64,000 nucleotides of DNA from Paenibacillus guangzhouensis. Lineage in GTDB: Bacteria > Bacillota > Bacilli > Paenibacillales > Paenibacillaceae. The translations under genes were made by a program, and so were the position numbers. Of this stretch, positions 33,121-40,966 are shown one piece after another; within the stretch, counting starts at the first letter, position 1, and every line of letters begins with the position of its first letter. The notes beneath the pieces are model-generated. The model saw only the letters and a list, made by a program, of their open reading frames with translations, had not been told where the DNA came from and did not search any database. Location of the stretch: the NCBI RefSeq assembly GCF_009363075.1, contig NZ_CP045293.1:4154001-4218000 (forward strand), read 5' to 3'.

Positions 33121-34086
33121 TTACACCAAACGAATTAGCCACAACACCAACGCACCGATCAGCACGAATATGACGGAGCTCGCATACATTAGCCGCACCG
33201 TCATCGGAATGTGATCCGCGCGAAGCGGCTCTTTCGGTTCGCCCATATACGCGCGGAAAGATGCGACCCCCTTGTAGACGTTATGCCCTCCGAGCCGTAC
33301 CCCGAGCGCGCCGGCAACGGCAGATTCCGGGTAGCCGCTATTGGGGCTCGGATGCTCCTTCGCATCGCGAAGGACTGTCCGCCAAGCGCTGCGGGCATCC
33401 TGCCGCAGAAGCCAAGCCGCTGCCGTAAGCAAAACCGCTGTGATACGCGCGGGAATCCAATTCGCCACGTCATCAAGGCGTGCCGAGGCGAATCCCAAAT
33501 CCTTGTATTTCTCGTTCTTATAGCCGACCATCGAATCGAGTGTGTTCACCGCGCGATAAGCCATCGCGAGCGGCGCCCCACCGATCGCCGCATAGAATAA
33601 TGGCGACGTAATCGCATCCACAATATTTTCAGCGACCGTCTCTACCGTGCCCCTTACGATCTCAGACTCGTCCAGGTGTTCCGTATCCCGTCCAACGATC
33701 ATCCCGAGCGAGCATCTCGCCGCAGGCATGTCCCCGGCACGAAGATGGCGGTACACCTCCATCCCCGCGTCCTTCAGCCCTTTGGTCGCAATCGTCGTTG
33801 CGATCAGCGAGACCTCTACCGCCCCTGCGAACCATGGGTGAATCAACGCGAGCAGGTAGAGCATCCCCCACGTGAGCAGGAAGAGGCCACCGACGAGGAT
33901 AACCGGCAGGAGGAAGCCTCCTGCCTTCAACTGCTTTGGTGTATGGGCAATGCGACGCACGAAACGTTCCAATTGTGTAATCACCTTGCCCATGAAGATG
34001 ACCGGATGCGGAATCCAGCGCGGATCGCCAATGATGCAATCAACAACATAGGCGAGAATAATGAAATAAGCATGTTCCAGCATCAT
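33121..34086 (-). CDS. cbiB: Adenosylcobinamide-phosphate synthase
   Basis: A 321-residue polytopic membrane protein. It begins with the CbiB/CobD signature AYVVDCIIGDPRWIPHPVIFMGKVI and contains VGRDTEHLDESEIVRGTVETVAENIVDAITSPLFYA and AYRAVNTLDSMVGYKNEKY, all hallmarks of the family. It attaches aminopropanol phosphate to adenosylcobyric acid to form adenosylcobinamide phosphate. Its start touches the cbiZ stop. Last gene of the operon that starts at 35917. Confidence 0.95.
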   Translation of the reverse strand: MMLEHAYFIILAYVVDCIIGDPRWIPHPVIFMGKVITQLERFVRRIAHTPKQLKAGGFLLPVILVGGLFLLTWGMLYLLALIHPWFAGAVEVSLIATTIATKGLKDAGMEVYRHLRAGDMPAARCSLGMIVGRDTEHLDESEIVRGTVETVAENIVDAITSPLFYAAIGGAPLAMAYRAVNTLDSMVGYKNEKYKDLGFASARLDDVANWIPARITAVLLTAAAWLLRQDARSAWRTVLRDAKEHPSPNSGYPESAVAGALGVRLGGHNVYKGVASFRAYMGEPKEPLRADHIPMTVRLMYASSVIFVLIGALVLWLIRLV

Positions 34087-34811
34087 TACGCCTCTCCTTG
34101 CGTTCGTACCGCTTCGTAGACGGTGTCGTACACGAGACGCCCGAGCAGATTGCCGAGCGTCGTCGCGCTGCCCGCGTACAGGTGCTCCGCACCATAGCGG
34201 GCGCTTCTACTCACGGCGAGCACGACGGTGTCCGTCGTCGTGCCCGTCGCCACATCACCGTCCTGCGGATCGGTGATGCCCAGATCTTGCAGCGCGGCGG
34301 CCTTCGCTTCCGTCGCGGTAATAATCGCGCCGACCAGCGTAGCCGGCGCGAGCCGCCCGTCCACAGCCACGATCGTATTGATCGTGCCTGGCGCATAGGC
34401 GGCGAACGTCTCGCGCGCTCGCCCGGCGCGCGCGGCATTGGACGTGCCTGCCGTCGTGCACACGACGATGCGGGCCTGATCGCCCTCCGCCTCCGCAAGC
34501 GAAGCATGCGTCAGCTTCGCTGCGGTCAATAGGCCGACCGTCTGGCTCAGCGGATAGCCCCATGCCGTGATCTCCGATTCGAGATGCTGAATCGGATCGG
34601 GCCGATTATAATCTTTCGTGACATAGACGTTCACGATCTGATCCGCAACCGTGCTGCCGCCCGCATAAGGGGCGCTGCTCAGCATCTGCAACGGCTCAGG
34701 CGCCAGCATCCGGATATGATGCCGCTCACGATCATACCTAAATTCAAGCCCTGACCAGCACGTACTCTCATACTTCATTAATGCTTCAGCCGACCGAAAT
34801 GGCTGTACCAT
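34086..34811 (-). CDS. cbiZ: Adenosylcobinamide amidohydrolase
   Basis: About 241 residues. The central segment TVGLLTAAKLTHASLAEAEG, ICTT-like VVCTTAGTSNAARAG, GTINTIVAVDGRLAPATLVGAIITATEAKAAAL and TGTTTDTVVLAVS are typical of CbiZ. It cleaves the aminopropanol side chain from salvaged adenosylcobinamide to give adenosylcobyric acid, which CbiB can then rebuild. The ATG at 34811 follows GGAAGGGG; an in-frame ATG at 34835 would overlap the upstream gene by 19 bases and lacks a ribosome site. GC-rich compared with neighbours. Confidence 0.9.
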   Translation of the reverse strand: MVQPFRSAEALMKYESTCWSGLEFRYDRERHHIRMLAPEPLQMLSSAPYAGGSTVADQIVNVYVTKDYNRPDPIQHLESEITAWGYPLSQTVGLLTAAKLTHASLAEAEGDQARIVVCTTAGTSNAARAGRARETFAAYAPGTINTIVAVDGRLAPATLVGAIITATEAKAAALQDLGITDPQDGDVATGTTTDTVVLAVSRSARYGAEHLYAGSATTLGNLLGRLVYDTVYEAVRTQGEA

Positions 34812-34816
34812 CGTCC

Positions 34817-35917
34817 CTACACCCCTTCCTGCCATACGTCAGTAAGCTTTACGAAGAGCAGCTCATTGCGTACACGATCCTTCACGGCCAACCGAATATC
34901 CGCCTCGCAAAGTCCTTCATACATCGCACAGCTCCGAATCAGAATGCCTTTCCGCCCGAGCTTCGCTTGTAGCTGCTCTGCAGTCCAAGGACTCGGCAGC
35001 CGCACTAGGATGAAATTCGCCAGGCTTGGCCACGTCTTACAACCGAATTCCCGTTCCAATCGCTGAATCATGTAATCCCGTTCAATCACGGTCATTTCCC
35101 TCGTTTTCGCCTCATAGGCTTCACACTCGACCATGCAGGCTTCCCCCGCCGCCAGAGCCAGCCGATTCACGCTCCACGTCACCTGCTTCGACCGAAGCTT
35201 CTGAATGAGCGACGATCTAGCCACCGCATAACCAAGCCGTAAGCCGGGAATCGCATAAAATTTCGTCATCGAACGAATCAGAATCACATGCGAATATTGC
35301 TTCACACGCGGCAGTAGAGTCGCCTGCTGGTCCGGTGCGATGAAATCCATGAACGCTTCGTCGACAATCAGCATCGTATCCGATTCGGCCGCAATCCCTG
35401 CAAGCCGCTCCAGCTCCTCAATGCTATATTGCACGCCCGTCGGGTTGTTCGGCTGCCCCAGGAAGAGCAGATCCACCTTCCGCATCAAGTCTGCAATGTC
35501 ATCGATCCCTGCACGAAATCCTTGCTCCTCCTGCCCGAAGATCCCGAAGACCTCGGCCCCGAACTTTCGGGACAGCTCCGCATACTCCGAGAAACATGGA
35601 TAGATCACACCCACACGACGCGGCGCCAGCGCGAGCAGGGCAAGCGCCATGCACTCCGCAGCGCCGTTGCCAATGCAGATCATCGACGAATCGATACGCA
35701 ACGCCTCCGCCAGCAGAGCCCGAAATCTCCGATGATCCGGGTCTGGATAATGCACAACATCCTGCAGCTCCTGCTGGACCCTAGCCAGCACATGCGGCGG
35801 CGGACCAAGCGGATTAATATTCGCACTATAATCGATGAAAGCTGAACGGTCTACACCAAATGCCGCTTGCGCCGTCTCTAAATCTCCCCCATGACCAAAC
35901 CTTTCAATCATGCTCAC
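34817..35917 (-). CDS. cobD: L-threonine-O-3-phosphate decarboxylase (CobD/CobC type aminotransferase fold)
   Basis: A 366-residue fold-type I PLP enzyme. It opens with RFGHGGDLETAQAAFG and DYSANINPLGPPPHVL, a strong CobD/CobC signature. The PLP lysine is Lys219 in SMTKFYAIPGLRLGYA; LIVDEAFMDF and LGQPNNPTGV contact the cofactor. It decarboxylates threonine phosphate to (R)-1-amino-2-propanol phosphate, the substrate of CbiB two genes downstream. Histidinol-phosphate aminotransferase is the main alternative for this fold, but the context decides. The upstream region lacks a B12 box. Confidence 0.88.
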   Translation of the reverse strand: MSMIERFGHGGDLETAQAAFGVDRSAFIDYSANINPLGPPPHVLARVQQELQDVVHYPDPDHRRFRALLAEALRIDSSMICIGNGAAECMALALLALAPRRVGVIYPCFSEYAELSRKFGAEVFGIFGQEEQGFRAGIDDIADLMRKVDLLFLGQPNNPTGVQYSIEELERLAGIAAESDTMLIVDEAFMDFIAPDQQATLLPRVKQYSHVILIRSMTKFYAIPGLRLGYAVARSSLIQKLRSKQVTWSVNRLALAAGEACMVECEAYEAKTREMTVIERDYMIQRLEREFGCKTWPSLANFILVRLPSPWTAEQLQAKLGRKGILIRSCAMYEGLCEADIRLAVKDRVRNELLFVKLTDVWQEGV

Positions 35918-36308
35918 AATCTCCCTTTCCCCGTCACGTGTATCTATGTATTTTGCTTCAACAACCGTTCTTCTCTTGCACCGGAGGCGGTTTCGATTTC
36001 ATCTTACTAGCATGATACCTCTCCGCAATCCGTAAGACATCCCCTCTTTGAGGGTATTTTGATTATGGGCATGAATGCGCCTTGACGTCAACACGCATTG
36101 TGCCTTACGTCTTTGTAGATTTTAGCGAAATAGATTACAATGAATAGTTGAAACAAGCATAATCAACTGCGCCGTTCTTCTCGTGACGGGAAGCATTTAA
36201 GCAATAAATATAAGTACTGTTTATCGGTATAACTGATGAACACTTATATTTGAACTTTCTTGAAATTTGCAATTTTTTCATAAAACAAGTCATGTTGGAG
36301 GGATACAT
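35918..36308. promoter_or_regulatory. Divergent intergenic region with lplJ promoter and a leader inverted repeat
   Basis: TTGTAG (36113-36118), 17-base spacer and TACAAT (36136-36141) make a fair promoter for lplJ. The ~165-base leader that follows holds a 10-bp inverted repeat, AAATATAAGT (36206-36215) and ACTTATATTT (36242-36251). No cobalamin riboswitch motif was found on the minus strand for the cobD-cbiZ-cbiB operon. Confidence 0.45.
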
Positions 36309-37310
36309 ATGTTATTTATCGACAACCAAGGGATTACCGATCCGACGCTCAATCTAGCGATTGAAGAATATGCGCTGCGGCATCTCCCAATGGATGACAG
36401 CTACTTGCTGTTCTACATTAATGAACCGTCCATTATTATCGGTAAACACCAGAATACGATCGAAGAGATTAATGCCGAATATGTCAAAGAACATGGCATC
36501 CACATCGTTCGCAGATTATCGGGCGGCGGTGCGGTCTACCACGACCTCGGCAACCTGAACTTCAGTTTCTTGACCAAGGATGATGGTCAATCCTTCAATA
36601 ATTTCAAGAAATTCACCGAGCCAGTAGTTGACGCCCTGCGTAAGCTTGGGGTGGAGTCCGAACTAACGGGCCGCAACGATATTCAAATCGGTGAACGTAA
36701 AATCTCGGGGAATGCCCAATTCAGCTCACGCGGACGCATGTTCAGCCACGGGACATTGCTCTTCAACTCCGAGATGGAAAATGTCGCCTCGGCCCTAAAA
36801 GTCAACGCGGAGAAAATCGCATCCAAAGGCACGAAATCCGTGCGCAGCCGTGTCGCGAACATTTCCGAATTCCTGCAAGAGCCCATGACGATCGAGCAAT
36901 TCCGTGCTGAAGTCTTGCGCAGCATCTTCGGGATGGAACCGGATCAAGTTCCGCAATATCGCCTGACGGAAGAAGATTGGGCCAACATCCGCAAGCTGGC
37001 AGACGAACGCTACCGTAATTGGGATTGGAACTACGGCAATTCGCCGAAGTTCAATATTCGTAACTCCAAGCGCTTCCCAATCGGAATTGTCGATCTGCGC
37101 TTAGACGTAGAAGACGGCAACATCCAAGAAATAAAAATCTATGGCGACTTCTTCGCCAAACGCGATATTGCCGAGCTCGAAGATTTGCTCCGCGGAACGC
37201 GTTACGAAGAATCCTCCGTACGTGCGAAGCTGGACGGCACGGACATTACACAATTTTTCGGCAATCTCGAATTCGATGCATTTATCGGCTTGCTCTTCTT
37301 GGAGGCTTAA
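36309..37310 (+). CDS. lplJ: Lipoate-protein ligase
   Basis: A 333-residue ligase whose opening (MLFIDNQGITDPTLNLAIEEYAL) and body (RRLSGGGAVYHDLGNLNFSF, GRNDIQIGERKISGNAQF, SHGTLLF) match Bacillus LplJ closely. It activates free lipoate with ATP and attaches it to lipoyl domains of E2 and GcvH proteins; the conserved Lys in ERKISGNA is the adenylate-binding residue. The ATG at 36309 follows GGAGGG; an open frame 14 codons upstream starts with TTG and has no ribosome site. The EamA transporter gene follows after nine bases. Confidence 0.95.
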   Translation: MLFIDNQGITDPTLNLAIEEYALRHLPMDDSYLLFYINEPSIIIGKHQNTIEEINAEYVKEHGIHIVRRLSGGGAVYHDLGNLNFSFLTKDDGQSFNNFKKFTEPVVDALRKLGVESELTGRNDIQIGERKISGNAQFSSRGRMFSHGTLLFNSEMENVASALKVNAEKIASKGTKSVRSRVANISEFLQEPMTIEQFRAEVLRSIFGMEPDQVPQYRLTEEDWANIRKLADERYRNWDWNYGNSPKFNIRNSKRFPIGIVDLRLDVEDGNIQEIKIYGDFFAKRDIAELEDLLRGTRYEESSVRAKLDGTDITQFFGNLEFDAFIGLLFLEA

Positions 37311-37319
37311 ATTCGCTCC

Positions 37320-38252
37320 ATGAAACGCTCGTTCATCGCAGATCTAGTTCTACTCTTGGTTGCCCTTATCTGGGGAACAACTTTTCTTATTGTGCAGCAT
37401 GCGATTCAGGCCCTGCCGCCGCTTGCCTTCAACGGCATCCGGTTCGCGGGGGCCGCGCTCTTATTCTTCTTCATCCTATGCTTCACTCGTCGCGACTGGC
37501 TGAAGCAGTTGAATAGACGGATCCTCTGGCACGGCTTTGTGCTCGGCATCCTGCTGTTCGGCGGATATGCGTTCCAGACGTACGGCCTTCTGTACACAAC
37601 CTCATCTAATGCCGGGTTCATTACAGGGCTCTCTGTCGTCTTGGTTCCTTTCTTCGCGATGTGGTTCTTGCGCCAGCGTCTGAATTGGATCGCTTGGCTC
37701 AGCGCCGCGATTGCGCTCGTCGGCCTATTCCTGCTCTCCACGGGTGGGTCATCCTTAACTGTGAATGTTGGCGATGCGCTCGTACTGCTCTGCGCGATTT
37801 GCTTTGCTTTGCAGATTGTGGCGACTGGTCGATATGCGCCGGAGCATCCAACGCTGCTGCTCGTGACGATCCAGCTCGGCACGGTAGGGATTCTCGGTAT
37901 TACCGGATCTATTCTCTTCGAGGACACCGGGACGGTGCAGGATTGGATACACTTGGCATCGCAGCCGGAAGTGCTGACGGCCCTCGCGATTACACTGCTG
38001 TTCGGCACCGCCTTCGCGTTCTGGGCACAGACCTACTGCCAGAAGTACACGTCTCCCGCACGCGTCGTGATTATTTTCGCCATGGAGCCTGTCTTCGCTG
38101 GCATAACCGGGGTCATCTGGGGTCACGAGAAGCTTGGCGTTGCCGCCATCATCGGGTGTGTATTGATGTTCATCAGTATGCTAATCGCCGAGCTGCGCCC
38201 TTCAGACCAACATACCTCTGACTCGCTCGTAGAATCACTAGAACGGAATTAA
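37320..38252 (+). CDS. EamA-family (DMT superfamily) transporter
   Basis: 310 residues, ten predicted helices in two EamA repeats. The first repeat includes LLVALIWGTTFLIVQHAIQALPPLAFNGIRF and TSSNAGFITGLSVVLVPFF; the second includes TYCQKYTSPARVVIIFAMEPVFAGITGVIWG. These proteins export amino acids, nucleosides or other metabolites; the substrate is unknown. It begins nine bases after lplJ and the only SD-like sequence (GGAGGC) lies within the lplJ end, so the genes are likely co-transcribed and perhaps translationally coupled. Confidence 0.9.
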   Translation: MKRSFIADLVLLLVALIWGTTFLIVQHAIQALPPLAFNGIRFAGAALLFFFILCFTRRDWLKQLNRRILWHGFVLGILLFGGYAFQTYGLLYTTSSNAGFITGLSVVLVPFFAMWFLRQRLNWIAWLSAAIALVGLFLLSTGGSSLTVNVGDALVLLCAICFALQIVATGRYAPEHPTLLLVTIQLGTVGILGITGSILFEDTGTVQDWIHLASQPEVLTALAITLLFGTAFAFWAQTYCQKYTSPARVVIIFAMEPVFAGITGVIWGHEKLGVAAIIGCVLMFISMLIAELRPSDQHTSDSLVESLERN

Positions 38253-38321
38253 ATATACAATACCCCACGTCCCATATACGGCTTATCTGAACGTGGGAGG
38301 CTCATCTTAGGAGGATCCATC

Positions 38322-39116
38322 ATGTACAAACTCATCGCCATCGACGTTGATGATACACTCATCAATGATGATAAAATCGTTACCGAAGCAACCCAGCAAG
38401 CCCTCGAGCAAGCGATCACCAAAGGTGTCACCGTTACGCTCGCAACGGGCCGGATGTATGCATCCGCCCAAGCCATTGCCCGTCAAATCGGGATGAACGT
38501 GCCGCTCATTACCTATCAAGGTTCCCTGGTCAAAAACTTATTGGACGGTCACGTACTCTATGAACGTAGCGTTCCGCAAGACGCTGCGCGCCGCATTTGG
38601 CAATATGCCGAAGAACACAGCCTTCATTTGCAGCTCTATATCGACGACCAGCTCTATGTGCAAGTCGACAATGAGAAGACGCAGTCCTATGCGGGTCTCT
38701 CCAAAATTCCTTACATCGTTGAACCCGACTTCAGCAAGCTGATCGATCAGCCTTCCACGAAAATGCTTATCATTGATGAGCCTGATTACCTGGATGAAGT
38801 TGCTGTGGAGCTCCGTGATCTACTAGGCAGTGGCGTGCATATTACGAAGTCCAAGCCGCACTTTCTCGAAATCATGCATAGCGAAGGTACGAAAGGCCAT
38901 GCGCTCACATACCTTGCCGAACATTTTGGCTGTGACCTCTCGGAAGTCATGGCGATCGGCGACGCATGGAACGACCGTGAAATGCTGGAAGTCGCTGGGC
39001 TTGGCGTCGCTATGGGCAATGCCGTCCCTTCGCTCAAAGAAATCGCAGATGAGATTACGCTCTCGAACAATGATGACGGCGTCGCGCATGTCATTCGCAA
39101 ACATATCTTAAGCTAA
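38322..39116 (+). CDS. Cof-type HAD-IIB family phosphatase
   Basis: 264 residues with the HAD motifs: I, AIDVDDTLIND; II, TLATGRM; III, a Lys in the GHALTYLAEHFG region; IV, AIGDAWNDREML. The alpha/beta C2b cap lies between motifs II and III. Cof-type enzymes dephosphorylate small molecules such as sugar phosphates and pyridoxal or flavin nucleotides. AGGAGG precedes the ATG. Upstream, CCCACGT (38264) and ACGTGGG (38291) form a stem that may separate it from the EamA gene. Confidence 0.92.
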   Translation: MYKLIAIDVDDTLINDDKIVTEATQQALEQAITKGVTVTLATGRMYASAQAIARQIGMNVPLITYQGSLVKNLLDGHVLYERSVPQDAARRIWQYAEEHSLHLQLYIDDQLYVQVDNEKTQSYAGLSKIPYIVEPDFSKLIDQPSTKMLIIDEPDYLDEVAVELRDLLGSGVHITKSKPHFLEIMHSEGTKGHALTYLAEHFGCDLSEVMAIGDAWNDREMLEVAGLGVAMGNAVPSLKEIADEITLSNNDDGVAHVIRKHILS

Positions 39117-39129
39117 CCAACGCAGGCGT

Positions 39130-39187
39130 AGAAGCCCTCCCGTTGTCTCAACATCGACATGTTGAACACGGGAGGGCTTCTCTGTTT
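39130..39187 (+). terminator. Rho-independent terminator of the HAD gene
   Basis: AGAAGCCCTCCCGT / ACGGGAGGGCTTCT-type stem with an inner TCAACAT/ATGTTGA hairpin, followed by CTGTTTTT. Confidence 0.85.
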
Positions 39188-39265
39188 TTATAACCGCTCT
39201 TGACTCTCCCCTTACAGCAGACCGTAAGATGAGCTTCGTAATAGAAGACGAGGGAGGAATTATAC

Positions 39266-40476
39266 ATGTCAGGATCCATTCAACTGCTTCGAAACCGCTT
39301 TGTTCAAGCCGTCATGATTTCAACGTTATGTTCTCAATTGGGGATTTGGATTCGTAATTTTGCTGTCCTCTTGTATGTGATGAAGGTGACCAACGGGGAT
39401 TCATTGCTGTATCCATGATTTCGGTCGCGGAATATGCGCCAATGTTTATCTTCTCGTTCATTGGCGGAGTATTCGCGGATCGATGGCAGCCTAAGAGAAC
39501 CATGGTGTGGTGTGAATGCTTGAGCTCGTTATCCGTATTTATCGTCTTTGTGATGTTGGCGGTTGGAACGTGGGAGATCATTTTGTTAGCAACCTTATGC
39601 TCCTCCATCTTATCTCAGTTTGCGCAGCCTTCCGGCATGAAGCTATTTAAGAATCACGTACGCGATGAAGATGCGCAATCCTGCATGTCTTTGCTACAAA
39701 CTATAATTTCTGTCTTCATGGTTCTTGGTCCGATCCTTGGAACGCTCGTGTATCAACAATTCGGCATTGAAGTCTCGATATTGATGACCAGCGCTTGCTT
39801 CCTTCTATCCGCTCTTTCCCTCGTTTTCGTCCCGATGGATGAACAGTCATCACACAATCGAGATAACAGCCCTACTTCGCTATTTCGCGACATGGCGGAG
39901 GGCATTCGTTTTGTTTTCAGGAATAAGTTACTCTTGCAGCTCTGTATATGTTTCACGTTGGTCGGACTGGGCGTTGGGTTAATTTCTCCGCTGGGCGTCT
40001 TCCTCGTTACAGAACAGCTTAACTTACCTGCCGAATCTTTGAAGTGGATTAGCATCCCCTATGGACTCGGTGAAATTATCGGAGGAATCATAACCTTTGC
40101 TCTCGCGGCGAAGGTCGCCCCACATCGACTCCTCATGATCGGCTTACTCATCAATGGGATTGGAATCATTCTCGCAGGGATGTCTACCATGATATGGCTT
40201 ACGATGCTGGCCCAATTTATCATCGCACTCCTGCAGCCGGCCATTTTCGTCGGAAATAGCGCACTGGTCATGCAGCATACGGACCACAACTTTATAGGTC
40301 GTGTCATGGGCATTCGTACGCCACTGATGACGGGTGCGATGGTCCTTATGATGAGTGTTGCAGGCGTGTTGAAGCATATTCTTTCACTTACCGTCGTCTA
40401 CGAATTAGCAGGCTTCTGTTTTTTGGCTGGATTCCTCATGATGATTCCACGTCCCCATCCATCAACATCATCCTAA
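39266..40476 (+). pseudogene. MFS transporter gene interrupted by a frameshift
   Basis: An ATG at 39266 after AGGGAGG opens a 50-codon frame (MSGSIQLLRNRF...VLLYVMKVTNGDSLLYP) that stops at 39416-39418. The rest continues in another frame from about 39403 (IAVSMISVAEYAPMFIFSFIGGVFADRW...) for ~355 residues. Joined, the two halves make one typical ~403-residue MFS protein with the family motif between helices 2 and 3 (GGVFADRW). A single missing base near 39400-39404 (ATTCATT) explains it. Either a recent inactivating mutation or a sequencing error. Its stop lies one base from the convergent nrdG stop. Confidence 0.85.
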
Positions 40477-40477
40477 T

Positions 40478-40966
40478 TCATAACCTAGCCGCATTGGCCT
40501 GAATGGCTTTCCGAATATCCGATCTTGGGATCAGCCGTTGATTCTGGCTTCCTCGGAAAGCTAGTGTAATATCCCGCTCCGCAAGGACAAACGGGCCATC
40601 GACCAGCATATCGCATTCAGCCAAAAGCAATCGCTGTTCGGCCGTCCCATGCGCAAGCAACTGCTTCAGCGTGTAACCGGTATAGACCCACAAGTTCTTG
40701 CCCATACGCTTCACTTCAAGCGCGAGCTGATAGGCTTCTTCTGCCTGAGCGAATGGATCACCGCCGGAGAAGGTCACGTTCGCGATCGGATTGCTTGCAA
40801 TCTCAGCAACGGCTTCGGCGATGGTCATCTCCGTGCCGTTCTGCATGCGCCAGCTCTGAGGGTTGTGGCAGCCGCGGCAATGATGCGGACAGCCTGCGAA
40901 GAACAACACCGTTCGCAGGCCTTCGCCATCCACAACGGAGTCATGGATGATATTCATCAATCTCAT
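40478..40966 (-). CDS. nrdG: Anaerobic ribonucleotide reductase activating protein (radical SAM)
   Basis: A 162-residue activase. The radical-SAM cluster motif C-x3-C-x2-C is present at Cys26, Cys30 and Cys33 (GCPHHCRGCHN), and the glycine-rich FSGGDPF SAM-binding motif follows. It uses S-adenosylmethionine and a [4Fe-4S] cluster to create the glycyl radical on NrdD. Its start overlaps the nrdD stop by four bases. Confidence 0.96.
   Translation of the reverse strand: MRLMNIIHDSVVDGEGLRTVLFFAGCPHHCRGCHNPQSWRMQNGTEMTIAEAVAEIASNPIANVTFSGGDPFAQAEEAYQLALEVKRMGKNLWVYTGYTLKQLLAHGTAEQRLLLAECDMLVDGPFVLAERDITLAFRGSQNQRLIPRSDIRKAIQANAARL

Noticed and set aside
34098-34563. Several Arg-rich open frames opposite cbiZ
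   Set aside because: They come from the high GC content of cbiZ; the CbiZ frame has consistent family motifs.
35918-36266. Second cobalamin riboswitch upstream of the cobD-cbiZ-cbiB operon
   Set aside because: I searched by eye for the B12 box and the GCCACTG core on the minus strand and found neither.
37406-38008. 200-codon open frame on the minus strand
   Set aside because: Shadow of the EamA transporter gene; composition reflects the complementary strand of hydrophobic codons.
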